Shown piece after piece: positions 1-13,008 of a stretch of DNA of 64,000 bases. The notes under the pieces were generated by a model. The model did not search any database. It was not told the DNA's origin and saw nothing but the letters and a program-made list of their open reading frames with translations. The DNA is taken from contig OZ026518.1 of the NCBI GenBank assembly GCA_964019695.1, forward strand, positions 85,431,950 to 85,495,949, given 5' to 3'. The position numbers and the translations under genes were made by a program. This DNA comes from Loripinus fragilis (taxonomy: Eukaryota > Mollusca > Bivalvia > Lucinida > Lucinidae). Each line of letters starts with the position of its first letter. The first letter of the stretch is position 1.

Positions 1-1088
1 AACATTACATTTTTGTTTGCCCATTAAATTTCTGTGAGAGTGTGGAAATTAGCGATGGCACGCCATCAACTGCGCATTGTAGCTTTTTGTCTGCTAGGTA
101 TTTTTTCATATTTTTGTCATCTGCTTATTTGTTTTTTCAAAATCACCTTTTTCTACAATTTCTTTTCAGGAATACCATCAGAGTGTCGAACAGTTTGGAT
201 CCAGATCAGGCCCAACATTTTGCCAAAACTGATTGCAAAGCTTATCAGCAGATGGCACTTGATCTAGTAGGCAAAGCCTGAGTTAAAGAAGGCGTAGTTT
301 TTGGAAAAATAAATTGCCCTAGCACTGGCTTAATAGGTGGTATCCTGTTAACTGTCAGAACCCAATAATCCTTAAAGACTGTAGTATGAATAAATATCAC
401 CAAACTCCATGTGGCACAGCAGCAGCTGTTTCGACCTTTATATAATATAGCGAAACAGATCCTTCAGAAATAGAGGAAACCTATAAAAGTTGTAAACAGC
501 AAGCAACCTCGGTTTCATTGAATCTGTATGTGAGAGTAAATTCAAATTGCTATAACACTAACGACCCCAGGGCACCAGTTCAAGTTGTTCTGCTTTCTGT
601 CAGAACCCAAACTTCTTGAATGAACACAATTGAAAAATATCAACGCCATATGTCGATAAAGGGGGAGAAGTTCTGCAAAATTAATAGATTTTATATAGAG
701 GATACTAAATGAGTGTCTTTTGTCTGAATCTAGGGCGCAGAATTGGCTGGTCAATTTATTTTTAAGCCTTGTTGTGGCTGCGGCTGCTGAATATTCTAAG
801 GTGGTGATTCTGTTATTTTAGTTGTTTGTTTTTATCATATGACGTCGCGTCTGGGAGTGAAATAACGTCATGCAATAAAATCTTCAAATCACTAGTGGTT
901 TACAGATTTTTGGGGAACGTTATGACGCCCTTAACAACGTTGGGTACATAATGACAACATTATAACGTATTTTACGGCAGAAATGAGATTTCAAAGTAAT
1001 CTTAATGTCATATGATAAATAGAATCTAACATTCGTGCTCTTGTATTATTCGTGCTCTCGTATTATTGAATTTTTTAAAGTCGTTCCG
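1..1088. other. No gene recognised; repeat fragments
   Basis: No convincing exon is seen. Positions about 190-220 contain half of the dispersed palindrome family (aacagtttggatccagatca), so the frame crossing it is repeat-derived. Two stretches near 347-420 and 596-660 share ctgtcagaaccca followed by a loosely similar tail, suggesting an old direct duplication. Nothing else is supported. Confidence 0.5.
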
Positions 1089-1132
1089 AAAAGAGATAAA
1101 ATGCTCGGCAAGCCTCGCATTTTATCTCTTTT
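1089..1132. repeat. Perfect 16-bp-arm hairpin with CGAGGC-type centre
   Basis: Arms AAAAGAGATAAAATGC (1089-1104) and its exact reverse complement (1117-1132) enclose the spacer TCGGCAAGCCTC. The centre CGGCAAGCCTCG matches, on the opposite strand, the centre of the hairpin at 11,912-12,031, although the arms are unrelated. Confidence 0.85.
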
Positions 1133-1793
1133 CCCCAACTAGTTTAATAAATTCAATGAAACATGAGCACTCATGTAAGATCCTCTATGTAGCTGCTCCT
1201 ATTGAATGTAATGGGTTTTGTGATGTTATAGTTCTTTGTGTTCTTTCTAATTTTGTTATCATCTCGCTTATAAAAAATTAAGTGAGTATGATCAGGAATA
1301 TGATAATTTGTTATATGACTGGAGAGAATCCTGTCTCCTGATTGGCTCAATTTGTCTTCACAAATCTCAATGTCTACCTGGAAACTGTTCTAAACTGGCC
1401 TACACGTTAATATTGCATGACAACCGTCTCAAACTAGTTTCCAGAACTTAGTATTTTGACAATTTTCTAATATCACCCTCGGGAGAGCTAAAAATAGAAT
1501 GATGAGTATAGAACTAGCATATGCTGCATGAAATTGGCATGATTTGCTGTTTCACCTCCAAACAGGTAAATTAAAAGTCTTTCATGATTTTTTACAACAG
1601 TTTTCTTTTGGTTTGTTTTTCATTCATTTTTGTTTGAATAATCAAAATGTTAAAAATATTTTATGATTAAAGTTTACATTCCACTTTCAGAGAATCAATA
1701 TAAATTTCATAATGCAAAATACTACATTAAACTATTTGAATAACAGAGAATAAAACTTGTGAGAACGTCCTAAGGTTGAAGGTTGAACATGAC

Positions 1794-1943
1794 TTCAACA
1801 ACAAACATGTAAGTAGAAAATTTACATCCTTAGTTAAAAATTCATATAACAAAACAGTTATTGAATTCTTCAACAACAAACATGTAAGTAGAAAATTTAC
1901 ATCCTTAGTTAAAAATTCATATAACAAAACAGTTATTGAATTC
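1794..1943. repeat. 75-bp unit, two exact tandem copies
   Basis: The unit beginning ttcaacaacaaacatgtaag occupies 1794-1868 and is repeated base for base at 1869-1943. Identity this high means a recent duplication. The reading frames across it simply repeat a 25-residue block, and their composition does not suggest a gene. Confidence 0.95.
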
Positions 1944-1950
1944 AATTTCG

Positions 1951-2050
1951 GTAGACATGATGATATATCTACCCTTAAAAGTGAATTTCACCTCGGCCTA
2001 GCGACCTCGGTGAATTATCACTTGTTAGGGTAGATAAATGCTCATGTCTA
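1951..2050. repeat. Imperfect hairpin, CCTCGG centre
   Basis: ggtagacatgatgatatatctacccttaa pairs imperfectly with gttagggtagataaatgctcatgtctacc. Inner arms gtgaatttca and tgaattatcac enclose cctcggcctagcgacctcgg, itself nearly symmetric. It is a fold-back unit of the same general design as those at 1089 and 11,912. Confidence 0.75.
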
Positions 2051-2084
2051 CCTTATTGAAGTCAATATAGTCAAGGAGCTGGAT

Positions 2085-5000
2085 TTTGAAAATTGACTTC
2101 GCACAATTGTCAAGCCAGAAAAGGTTTGACTTCAGAAATAGTTAGAACTACCCTTCTATAACATTTCTAGGCACGTCGTACAGTCAAATTGTGGTAGCAG
2201 TTTTCCAGGAGAAGTCTTTTTGTATACCTACCCCATTTTTACTATAATAAACAAAATGGCGACATTTGAATAAGAAACGGTATCCAGGTTGTATCCAGAT
2301 GGTGCATACGCTCGTTATTTACTGACAAAACCTCGATAAGGACCTAAACAATAATGAAAATAAATTGTTTGCATCCAGAAGCACAACTTTTATGTTATAA
2401 CTGCCATTTACGTTATATCTTCAATTACGCCTTATAAAATCAATCAATTTTGGTCAAAGTTTAATTTTATAAGTTCTATAATGGGTATGTAAGTTTAAAT
2501 ACCATGTTGGGAAAAGATAATAACCTGACTGTTTCAAAACTGTAAACATTTTGTTTCTATCATAATTACTTTAAGAATTATAAGCTGTTGAATATGATTA
2601 CCCCCCAAAAATGGTGAATATGGTTATAACCATTTCACTTTGCAAGTTAGTATGCAATACCATCTGCTGACTTATTAAACCATAATTGAGCATTCTATCG
2701 ATACACGATAGTAAAAAGCTATACTTAACTGCGCTTCTGGTGTAAATTTCCATATTTTAATGCTTATGACAATATGCAACGTATATTACAAACTTTAAGA
2801 CTTCCTACATATTGCTAAATACCTTATATTATATGTCATGTAGTAGTTTACTTAATTTCAAACCTGTTTTGTTTTAAAATCATAACAAGACATCAGATTG
2901 TTCTAAAATATTTATCAGTTTTTTATTAAGTAACTATATCTATAAACATTTACATTTAAATTTGCAATAAAGATTTTTTTAAGTTTTTATTCCCACGAAA
3001 TATCATTTTGATTGGCCCAAACATAAAGATTCCAAAACCTATAAACAAAGAATTAGACAGCCCTTTTGTAGTAGTAAAATACATTCCATTGCTGTTGAAT
3101 TTATCAAAGTAACATATATAACCATATCAAATATCATAATGGCCTATACTTGTCCTAATTGCTATCAAAGACTGTATACAATTGGGCCCTGAAAAGCTAA
3201 AATATTAAGGATGTAGAATTTTGTAATATTTATCGCAGGAGAAAAACAACATAATTAAGTTTTATTGAATGAAGTCTCATCAGTCATTTGAAAATGTTTT
3301 ATGTACCCAGTTTACTATTGTACACATTAAGCAAACAAAGTCAGTAACATAATCTAATGTAGCTCCTTGTAGAATACCTAGTTTAATTTCCCATAGAAAA
3401 AATACAAATTACTAAATGTTTAGAGGGATTGTGATAAAATTATACTATTTTTCTTTGCTTACATTCCAGACAAAACCAATTATCTAAGAGTTGGTAGGAT
3501 AAAAGTTATATATATTACAATTGAGGCTATGCATTATACGTGTCTGTAATCAGTTATTTTATTTTAAAGATAATCTCTCAAAATTAAATTGTATACTGAC
3601 ATTTATATGCATATGCAGATGGTGACACATTACTTGTTATAGCTTTTAAACAGATTTTAGTTTATTTTCAGTATGCCTTTTATAGTTTATTTAATGAAAC
3701 TGTTAATACCTTTGATCATTTGCTAAACTAATATCACTTTATAAGGACAGGTTTTATATTGAAGAAACATTTCCCTGAAAATGGGTAAAATCAGTTATCA
3801 TGCATGGCAACGATCTCATATGATATGATCATATCCAAGGAGCACATGTTAATTGCTGCTTAAGAAACTATTTTAACACATATGACATTATCAGGCAAAC
3901 GTTACGTGAGGCTGAATAAGACGTTGTGACACTCAGGTAATATTAAATATTCTTTTCAATGTCTAAGATATTGGATGGAAAAATAAAACGTTTGAAAACA
4001 CGCAGTCATGCTTAAATAACTGATGATAATTTTCACTATACAGAATGTGGCATGGCCAAATTATTACAGGAGTCTTGTAAATATAATTCTCGATAACAAA
4101 GCACTATATGTATATAGGCATAAGAATGAATAAGTGATATACAATTAAAATCAACACAGCTTTTTCCAAAAAAAAATCTTGCTTCTTCAGACAGAAAACA
4201 AATGCATTACACATAAATGGTAAATTATATAAAAGCCCAAAACATGTTGCAGGTAGTGATTTATAGAGACATACAAAGAGTCCTTTGTTCTTACAAACAC
4301 TTTGTGCAGTAGTCTTTGCCATTAATGAAAGACTTAAATGCAATGCCTAGAAAGGATGCATGAAAGTATTATGCATGTCATATTTGCATGCTTCCTTCCA
4401 AAAGAAATCATACTTCTATTCGCTTTAAAGGTACATGTAAGTATACATCTTAGAGGTTGATAAAGCAGTGCCTCTATTGTTGTATATGTAATGTGATATA
4501 ATATACAAGATCTTCGATATGATCTTTGGCAGTAGCACAAGCGTGAATTAATTTCATTGCCATAAAATCAGAAAAACAATTGCTGACCTCTCTCATGTAA
4601 TTTATACATGCTCAATTAAAGATTTGAACCACCATATGTGATTTTGGTACCTACCACACAACGGCAAATGTACCGTTTAATCCTCCATGCTGATGCATTG
4701 GAGCTCGCGGTTTGTCTTCATCTACATATACAAGCAGCAAATGCTCTTATGTGTCTAATGACATGTTTTACAGGCTCGCACGAGCCTTCATTGCTGAACT
4801 AAAATCAAATGTGCTTACTAATTTGATATTTTATTTACGTTAATATTTATCATCAATTTAGTTTGATTTGGAACATACAAAGGATTAATGGGATGCTATT
4901 CTTGCATCAATTATTATGTTCTCATTTGACATGCTGAATATCGTAATGATTTTATATGAACAAATTCCACGTTTAGATTAAGCCTAATTGATAGAAATAA

Positions 5001-6865
5001 TGCAAAACAAAATTTCCAATAATTTATTTGAGTCCATTCATTTTGCAACAGCTACAATATAACCTTTACAATGCAAGAGAGTTGTTCTAAATGATAAGCA
5101 TTTACCTCTAAAATGTATAACCATAAAGAACCTTGGAAAAAATATCTTATTTGAATGCTTTATAACATTGCAGAACAGACAAAGCGTATGATAAATGTCA
5201 CCATCTCCTTAACCCTTTTAAGTTGAATGAAACTTCCCACTTTTATCAAACGGACCAGTCCATTTTCGTCTTCAGAGTTGTTGGGTGTTGTTTTAAATTC
5301 TAATTTTAATTTAATAGAATATCATGTGAGCAAACAGTAGAGAGCCTGATCAGACATTGCAGTCTGCGGCGTCTGATCTTGTCCTATACTATTTGTCTAT
5401 GTCCCACCAAAAGAACGCTAGTCTAATATGGGTTAAATACTTTTGTTGTATATATTACTCATATCAGTTGTATTGTTACTTCATAGAAATGGATAATGAT
5501 TGGATATAGAGCGGTTTGAGCCATATGTATAGGCATGGCGTTTGCCATATGTGGGACAGAACCCGTTACGATTAAAACAGTTTATTGCTATGGCGATGAT
5601 TAACGTTTGCTTTAATGTTTCTTTTCTCAATTTCAGCCAACATTGTAAACAAAAAATGTAATTTTAGGAATTGAGTGTAAGTTTTTTCCCCCAAATATTA
5701 GCTATTTATATAGTTATTGTAGTCAATAGCTGACAAGCTATACTTGCATGTATTTTGGTGGCTTACACAATTGGTGATATAGTGCTGTCATTTCATTAAA
5801 TATTGTATTTAGCAGAAAGTAACATATATAACTGTAATAACAGGTGCCAAATTTAGTTTAAAATCATATTGCTAGTAATTATCTTTCAAATAAAAGTTAA
5901 TATTGATACAAATGTATGTAAGAATACGGAATAACTGGATATTAACACTATAGGATTTCCTATTATTTTAGGGTAACATAGTGAATTTGGCTATTGCAGA
6001 GTAACGCCTTATGTGCTTAAAAGCTAACGCACTTCATTATGTGGCTAATATAATTTGGTTTTAGAAATTTTCAGTCTACAAACATCATTTTGTGGAGGTC
6101 ATTTGTCAGCCAATATTCTAATGATATCACTGCATTAAAAAGTAATACATTTGAAAGTAAGTAACGTATATAACTGTACTCAAGTTGTATAATGGTTAAA
6201 CGCATACTGGCTGTTTGCTGCATTTCATTTAATGACTATAGGCTATCGTCATGTCCATATAAGAATTAAGTGTAAGTCACAGATACAATATATTGCAGCA
6301 TGGAATGTACACTGAAAATTGTGTAATACACGCATTCCTGAATTGTCATTTCAGGTGGTATGTTCTTTCTTTGATTTGTAACAAATGTAAAACATGACAA
6401 ACGTACTATAAGAGTAATGTTTAAATATGATTATAAATCATTTTACTTGATAAATTAAGAAATGGGGACGATTTCATTTCTTTTTGAATTTGGATACACT
6501 ATGTTCAGGGGGGTGGGGTAAATCACCCCTTCCGTTGGACATTTTCACGTCTAATATGCCATACATACAATATTTTTATATTGCTTTACTGTCGTATACC
6601 ATTGCATACATGTAATTAATACATTTAAAGGGTAATATGCTGAATAGGAAGCAATGGTTGAACGTGAGGCGTGTTTTCTTCTCAATATATCTAAGCCTCA
6701 TTTAACGTAAGGTACGTTCAAAGATGACGTCCTAAAGCAAAACTGCTGCCACAATTTAACTGTACGACGTACCTAGGAGTATTGCAGGAGACCCCAGGAT
6801 TGCATTTCTGCAGTCAAACCTTTTCTGGCAGGTAAGTTGTGCCAAGTCAAAAACTAAGGTCTGTA
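2085..6865. mobile_element. Large non-coding TIR-type element, copy 1
   Basis: The left end (2085-2230, containing agccagaaaaggtttgactt and gtcgtacagtcaaattgtgg) is the inverted counterpart of the right end (6715-6865, containing acaatttaactgtacgacgt and gtcaaaccttttctggcagg). This gives terminal inverted repeats of about 150 bp around ~4.8 kb of AT-rich DNA. No transposase or other protein domain was recognised inside, so it is called a non-autonomous DNA element by structure only. A bivalve palindrome fragment (gcctgatcagacattgcagt) sits inside near 5348. Confidence 0.6.
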
Positions 6866-6904
6866 CAGAAACCAGCGCCTGGACTAATAGTCTAATCAGT
6901 AGAA

Positions 6905-9900
6905 CTGATAAGGTTGAACTAATTGCAACAGAAATTTTTCAGCAATCCTGGGACTGTTTGGGTTATCTTGAGCAACATACTAAAAGTTGCAAGTCCTATC
7001 TTGTGGGGAAGTATATATATTTTCGTCTTAAAAATGATCAATTTTATGCTTAAAGTGGCCATTGGAGATTATTGTTTAGTCATTTGGACACTTCTTCTAC
7101 AGTTGTTTTAAGTCCTTTATACTTTGATTATAGAATTTGATTTGATTATATGAGTAATACACATGATAAAAACCATATCAAACCATATCAAATTAGCCGA
7201 AATGTTAAAAATCAGGGGTTGAATTACCCCACACACCATATTACAATTATATTAAGTTTAGAAACATAATAGTTCTGTTTACTTTTCTTTTACAACATAT
7301 AAGTATTATTTTAACAGTGTTGAGGTTGTTGTGATTGGACTTTAAATGACCTGACAACATACCATATGGTATTACAGTTATATACGTTACTGACTTTCAG
7401 ATGTATTACTATTTAATGCAGTACTATCTTTAGACCATAGGCTGCTAAAATACCTCTTAGGAATCAGGTTTGTACACTGTTATTTTCTAAAACCACATTA
7501 TACTAGTCACATAATAAAGTATATTAGCTCTTTAGTGGTCGAGGTGTTACCCTGCAATAGCAACATTCACTATGTTACCCTAAACTAATAGGAAATTCTA
7601 TAGTGTTAATATATCAAATTATTCCTTATTATTACATATCACTATTATCTTTAAATTCAAAGCAAATGATTAGCAATATGATTTTACCTAATCTAGACAC
7701 CTGTGATTACAGTTATATACGCTACTTTCTATCAAATACAATACTTTAATGCAATAACAAGCTTATATGAGTTTACACTACTAATATATGTAAATTACTG
7801 TCATTGGAGTGCCCAGAAATGAGAGAAATGATGAATATTGTATTATTTGACAAAACAAGTAACTAAGAATAAAACCCAACAAAGCATTACTGATAAAAAG
7901 GAAGAAACTTAAACCTAAATCACATAAAACACCATTTCAAGTCGGAGTGTTTTATCAAGTATATATGCACCATTTTTTGAATCTACTTATATTTTATGAT
8001 CAAATTATGTTTCTTAAATGCTTACATGATATCTTCTTATCTCTCTGAAACATTTGTGTTCCTTCTTTTTGTATTTGGAATGATATATACAGGATATTTT
8101 TAACTGGAACAGCTTAAGTTATATGAAATATTGATATAAAACATTTGTAGTTCATAACCCAGTGTTGAGCGATGAAGGAGCAGGCGAGGCTGTGAAAATG
8201 TGTAGTTAGACACAACAGAACCTTGCTGCTCCTATACAAAACGTAAGTGTGTAAATGAAGACACAAGCCATATTTTAGAACGCTATTTCTGCTGCATCAG
8301 TATGGGTGATTAAAGATGCATTTGCCATGTGTGATAAGAACCAAAATCTCTTGTGCTGCTCTAAATTTCATTTGAGCTTGTATAAATTACATAAAAAGCG
8401 TTCAACATTATTTTTCTCATCTAAAAGTAACGAAATTCATACTTTTACTACTGTCAAAGAACAAATCGGCATGGTATTGAATATTTGATATACTTTATCA
8501 TACACACATAACACAAATGACAATAGATACACTGTTTTATCAACCTCTGAGATTTCTAATAACCTTAATATTATATACAAGTAAAAGAAATATGAGTGAA
8601 CAAAAGCATGGCAAATACGATAAGTATATATACTTTCATTAAGTTCATGTGCACTTTCTAGACATTACATGTAAGTCTATCATTGGTAACAATGACTGTA
8701 CTGAAATAGGGACCTTAATGCTAATGTTTGTTAGAACATTTGATATTTTTGCGTGTGTCTATTGAACAATACCCTCAGCATTTTTGGGCGCTTTTACATA
8801 ATTTCATATTTACGAGATAGGCAGTCTTATTAGAACCTTTGCTGCTCACATGTAGTGCATTTGTTTACTGTCTGAAGAAGGAAAACATTTCTGAAACATA
8901 TTACAGTTAAAAAAAAAGCTGTGTTGGTTTTGATTTTATCCAAATTATTCATATAGTCATACACTGGTGAGTTTACAATTCATTCTAATGTTTATATGCA
9001 TATAATGCTTTGTTATCAAGGATTCCATTTACAAGATTCCTGTAATAATTTGGCCATACCACATTCTGTATAGTGGAAGTTAGCATCAGCTATATAAGCA
9101 TTGTTTGCTAAATCTAAGTAGGATCTCATGAATGCACGTTTTTAAATATTTAACTTTTCCATCTAACATTATGAAAGAACATTGTAAAATCTATTTGACA
9201 TTAACAACTTGAATGTCATCAGGTATAATTCGGCCTGATAATTCTGCCTGATAAAGTTTTAAAGATTTCAATTGGTATCGAAAATAACAATCAACCTGTT
9301 TCCTTGAATATGATCATATCAAATGGGACCATTGCCATTTTGTAAAACCAATCATTATACCTGATTTTCCACATTTTCCCCATTTTTAGGCAAATGTTTT
9401 CTTCTAAATAAAACATCTCCTTATAAAGTGTTATTAGTTAAGCCAGTGATCAGAAGTTAGTGTGATATGCAGCTTCATTAATTAAACAATGAAAGGTATG
9501 CTGAAAATAAACTAAAATCATTTTAAGGCTAAAAACAAGTAATGTGTCACCCTCTGCATACGCATAAAGATGTCAGTATACAATTTGATTTTTTAGACAG
9601 TCTCTTTAAAATATCTGATTACAGACACATATAATAACATAACAAATAATGCATAATAACTAATGTAACATATATCAAAGTTTATTCTTACAACTCTTAG
9701 ATGATTGATATTATCTGGAATGTAAGTAAAGGAAAATTGTATGCTACCACCTCCCTAAAAACATTTAGTTATTAGCAGCTTTTTTACTTAAATTGACCTT
9801 GATATACAAATAGCCTGTATTCTGTTACTGACTATGTTTGTATAATGTGAACAACAATAAAATGGGTACACAAAATATTTTTTTAAATGACTGATTAGAT

Positions 9901-11860
9901 TTCTTTCAATTAAGTTATTTTTTTCAGATAAATATTACAAAAATTTACATCCACACATATATTAGCTTTTCAGGACCAATTGCATACTGTCTTTAACAGT
10001 TTAGACAAACTTATGTGGTTCTTATGATATATTTTATAAGGTTATATATGTTATTCTGATATATTTGACAGAAAATGGGAATGTATTCTTCTACTGTTAT
10101 TAAAGAACTATCCTTTTATTTGTTATGAGTTTTAAAATCTCTAACTTTGGACAAATCAAAATGAATATTTCGTAGATAAAAACTATCAAAAATTTACTAT
10201 TTCACAAATGTAAATGTGTGTAGATATATCGACTTTAGTGTATAGATATAGTTTCTTGAGAATAACTGATTATTATTTTAGGACAAACTGGTATCTTGTT
10301 ATAAATTTAACACAAAAAAGTTTTGAAATGAAATAAAATACCATATGATCTATAAGATAAGGTATTTAGCAGTATATATAGCAAATTTCAAAGTTTGTAA
10401 TGTATGTTACTTATTTCCATACAAGCAACAAAATGCTACTTTACACCAGAAACGATGTTATGTATAGCTTTTTAATCGTGTTAATCCATCAAATGCTCAT
10501 ATATGGGTTTTAAAAGTTAATAGATAGCATAACGTGATAACTTCAAAAGTGAAAAGGTTCTTACTATATTCAACATTTAATTTGGGATTATCATATATTC
10601 ATCAGCTTATAATTCTTAAAGTATTTATGATATAAACAAACTGCTTGCAGTTTTGAAATAGTCAGTTAATTGTCGTTTAGGAATGTGGTATCTAAACCCA
10701 AAATACTCATTATAAAGCTTATTAAATGAAACTATTGAACACATTTTTAATGATTTCATAAGGTGTAGTTGGAAATGTAACGTAAATGTCATAAATAACA
10801 TAAAGGTGTGTTTCTGGAAGCAAACAATTTATTTTGATACTTGTTTAGGCCTCAAAGTAAGCTGTCGGTAGTAAGGAAAGACAGTATGCATCAGCTGGAC
10901 ACCACCTGGATGCCATTTCTTATTCAAATGTAGCAATTTAGTTTTAAAAGTAAAAAAATGGGGTAGGTGTATAAAACGTATCCTCAGGAAAAAACTGCTT
11001 CCACAATTTGACCATACATCGTGTCTAGAAATGTTGTAGAAGGCTAGTTCGAACTAATAAAGTCAAACCTTTTCTGGCAAGAAAATTGTGCCAATCGAAT
11101 TTTCAAATATTTAGCTCCTATTGACTAGTAGTGAGTCTGATTGATAATCTGACTTTTAAATGTATGAACAGCAATAGAGGGGATGTGAGCTTTAATCTAA
11201 ATAAGGATACATACTTTCATAAAGATTATTCTCTCCCTGCCACTGATTTTCTGTTACTGGTGACAGTACATGGTGTTTACTAAGTACTGAAAAACGACTT
11301 GTGGACCGGAGCAATGATAACTGACCATCATGGTATGATTGAGAAAAAAACCCTGTTGAAAGTGACATCGTCCAAACACAATAACAACTACTACAACAAC
11401 AACTGGTATATTTATTGTGAGAGTCACTATGGGTTATCAGCTTGTTATGAATGTTAGAATAATACTAATATATTGTAATAGAAATGTAAACAGAACTATT
11501 GTGTTTCTAATCTTAATATATTGGTGGGTGGGGTAATTCAACCTCTGATTTTTAACATTTCGGCTCATTTTATATGTTTTCATATGTGTTTAATAACATA
11601 TGTATAATGAGTATTACTCACACAATCAAATCAAATTCTAAAATCAAAGCATAAAGGACTTAAAACAACTGCAGAAGAAGTGACCCATTGAATAAAAAAG
11701 ATCTTCAATGGCCACTTTAAGCATAAAAGTGATCATTTTAAGTCGAAAATATGAACACTTCCCCACAAGATAGGACTTGCAACTTTTAGTATGTGATCAA
11801 AGGTATATTAATATAGCAAATAAAACTAATGGCATTTCTGTTGCAATTAGTTCAAGGTTA
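6905..11860. mobile_element. Inverted diverged copy 2 with its own outer inverted repeats
   Basis: From about 7200 to 11,100 this is a diverged reverse-complement copy of 2085-6530. Matched landmarks include 4040 with 9060, 4185 with 8860, 3470 with 9700 and 2200 with 10,960. It is enclosed by a second inverted pair: 6911-7265 (ggttgaactaattgcaacag) matches the reverse complement of 11,460-11,858 (ctgttgcaattagttcaagg). So copy 2 is either one element with ~350-bp TIRs or copy 2 inserted in another element. No protein domain was seen; the 60-90 residue frames here look like chance. Confidence 0.55.
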
Positions 11861-11911
11861 GCCTATTTTTGAAGCCCCACCGACTAGTCTATAATAATTG
11901 TATAATATCAT

Positions 11912-12031
11912 GAGTGTGAGGGTGGGATATAAAAATCTGTCCCGAGGATCCCCGATTGGCATCACGAGGCTTGCCCAGTGATGACAATCGTTGATCGGGA
12001 GGGACAGATTTTTATACCCCATCCTAACACG
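11912..12031. repeat. ~120-bp hairpin, CGAGGC centre
   Basis: gggtgggatataaaaatctgt near 11,919 pairs with acagatttttataccccatcc near 12,004. Inner arms ccccgattggcatca and tgatgacaatcgttgatcggg close on cgaggcttgccca. The frame read across it on the minus strand is the shadow of this palindrome. Confidence 0.8.
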
Positions 12032-12244
12032 AATAATGGATTCATTTTTGTTGCTCACCAATTAATACCTTATTTATATTTAAAAAAAAAACTTGAAAAA
12101 AGACTTCCAGAAAATCCTGATGACATTTTGACGTCATTTTAACATTAAAATGGCGTCACGGGTCGACGTGCGGCCAGCGTGTGGCTGTTCGTGTTTTTAT
12201 TTTTCCCTAGAGCTGGTACGGACATGGGTAAAAACAACGGACAA

Positions 12245-12610
12245 CTCGATCAGGTGAGCGAGAAATACTACAATCACACACTGCAGACCAACCCACGGCA
12301 CTGTGAGGAGGAATCACAGATCATTTATAGTAACAATACATCTGTAAGACAATAAAAGCAGAGAAACCATCTTTTTTCCTTTTCAAGATGATTGTAAAAC
12401 TAGAATGGACACAAAAAAAGCATAGCATAACACCGCCAAACACAGAACTCCCACAAACAATGGTACGTACATTAAACAATTGATCAAAAACAACAGAACC
12501 ACCAGCAGCCTAAATCACCGGTAGCCTTAAATGCTTTTTACCAGCGCTAAATCTTCACCCTAGATTCTGTTGTTGCTGAAGAACGAACTGGTTGTTTATT
12601 ATAAAATCCT
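12245..12610 (-). repeat. Diverged minus-strand copy of the retroelement 3' module (module B)
   Basis: ctacaatcacacactgcaga and cccacggcactgtgagga are the reverse complement of the 3' module seen at 38,534-39,018 (gcggtgccacggggttgtct, agtttgtgattgtggtattt). Near 12,558 ccctagattctgttgttgct matches the reverse complement of agcagaatctagggcga at 38,150. It is much more diverged than the plus-strand copies and lies just upstream of the DIRS relic. Confidence 0.75.
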
Positions 12611-13008
12611 GCTGATGATGTGGTCAGTGCTGGGCCCATGGATTCACAGCTAGTAAAGTTTAAAACATGTAAGTCACGAAAATAGAAGAAGTGTCTACAC
12701 TTGAACATGGGAAAGATAAAGAACCTGGTGTCCGGCATGAATCTGGACCTGCTGAAGAAGTTTGGATAGGATCTGTGTGCCATCTGACAGTGTTAGAAAG
12801 GACACAGCAGCAACAATACACTTGCTGCGTTGGCTACTTGCACTAAGAATGTCCAAGTGTTAGATTGCATGCAATCAGATATCTCTAGAAAGTGTGTGAA
12901 TCCATATATTCAGCATAATAACATACATAAAAACATTATGATAACATATATGTAGGTAACAGACATTCAAATCCATTTCCCACGTACAGAGCAAGCAACG
13001 CTAGATAA

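Noticed and set aside
42..281. Frame ending QAQHFAKTDCKAYQQMALDL with a fine acceptor-like tttcttttcag at its middle, suggesting a last exon
   Set aside because: The part after the acceptor starts with the dispersed palindrome sequence (aacagtttggatccagatca) and continues with a tail also known from that repeat, so the peptide is repeat-derived.
4104..4540. Two minus-strand frames of 68-79 residues
   Set aside because: They lie in the diverged element copy; the inverted partner near 8.6-9.0 kb does not keep the frames, so no coding constraint is visible.
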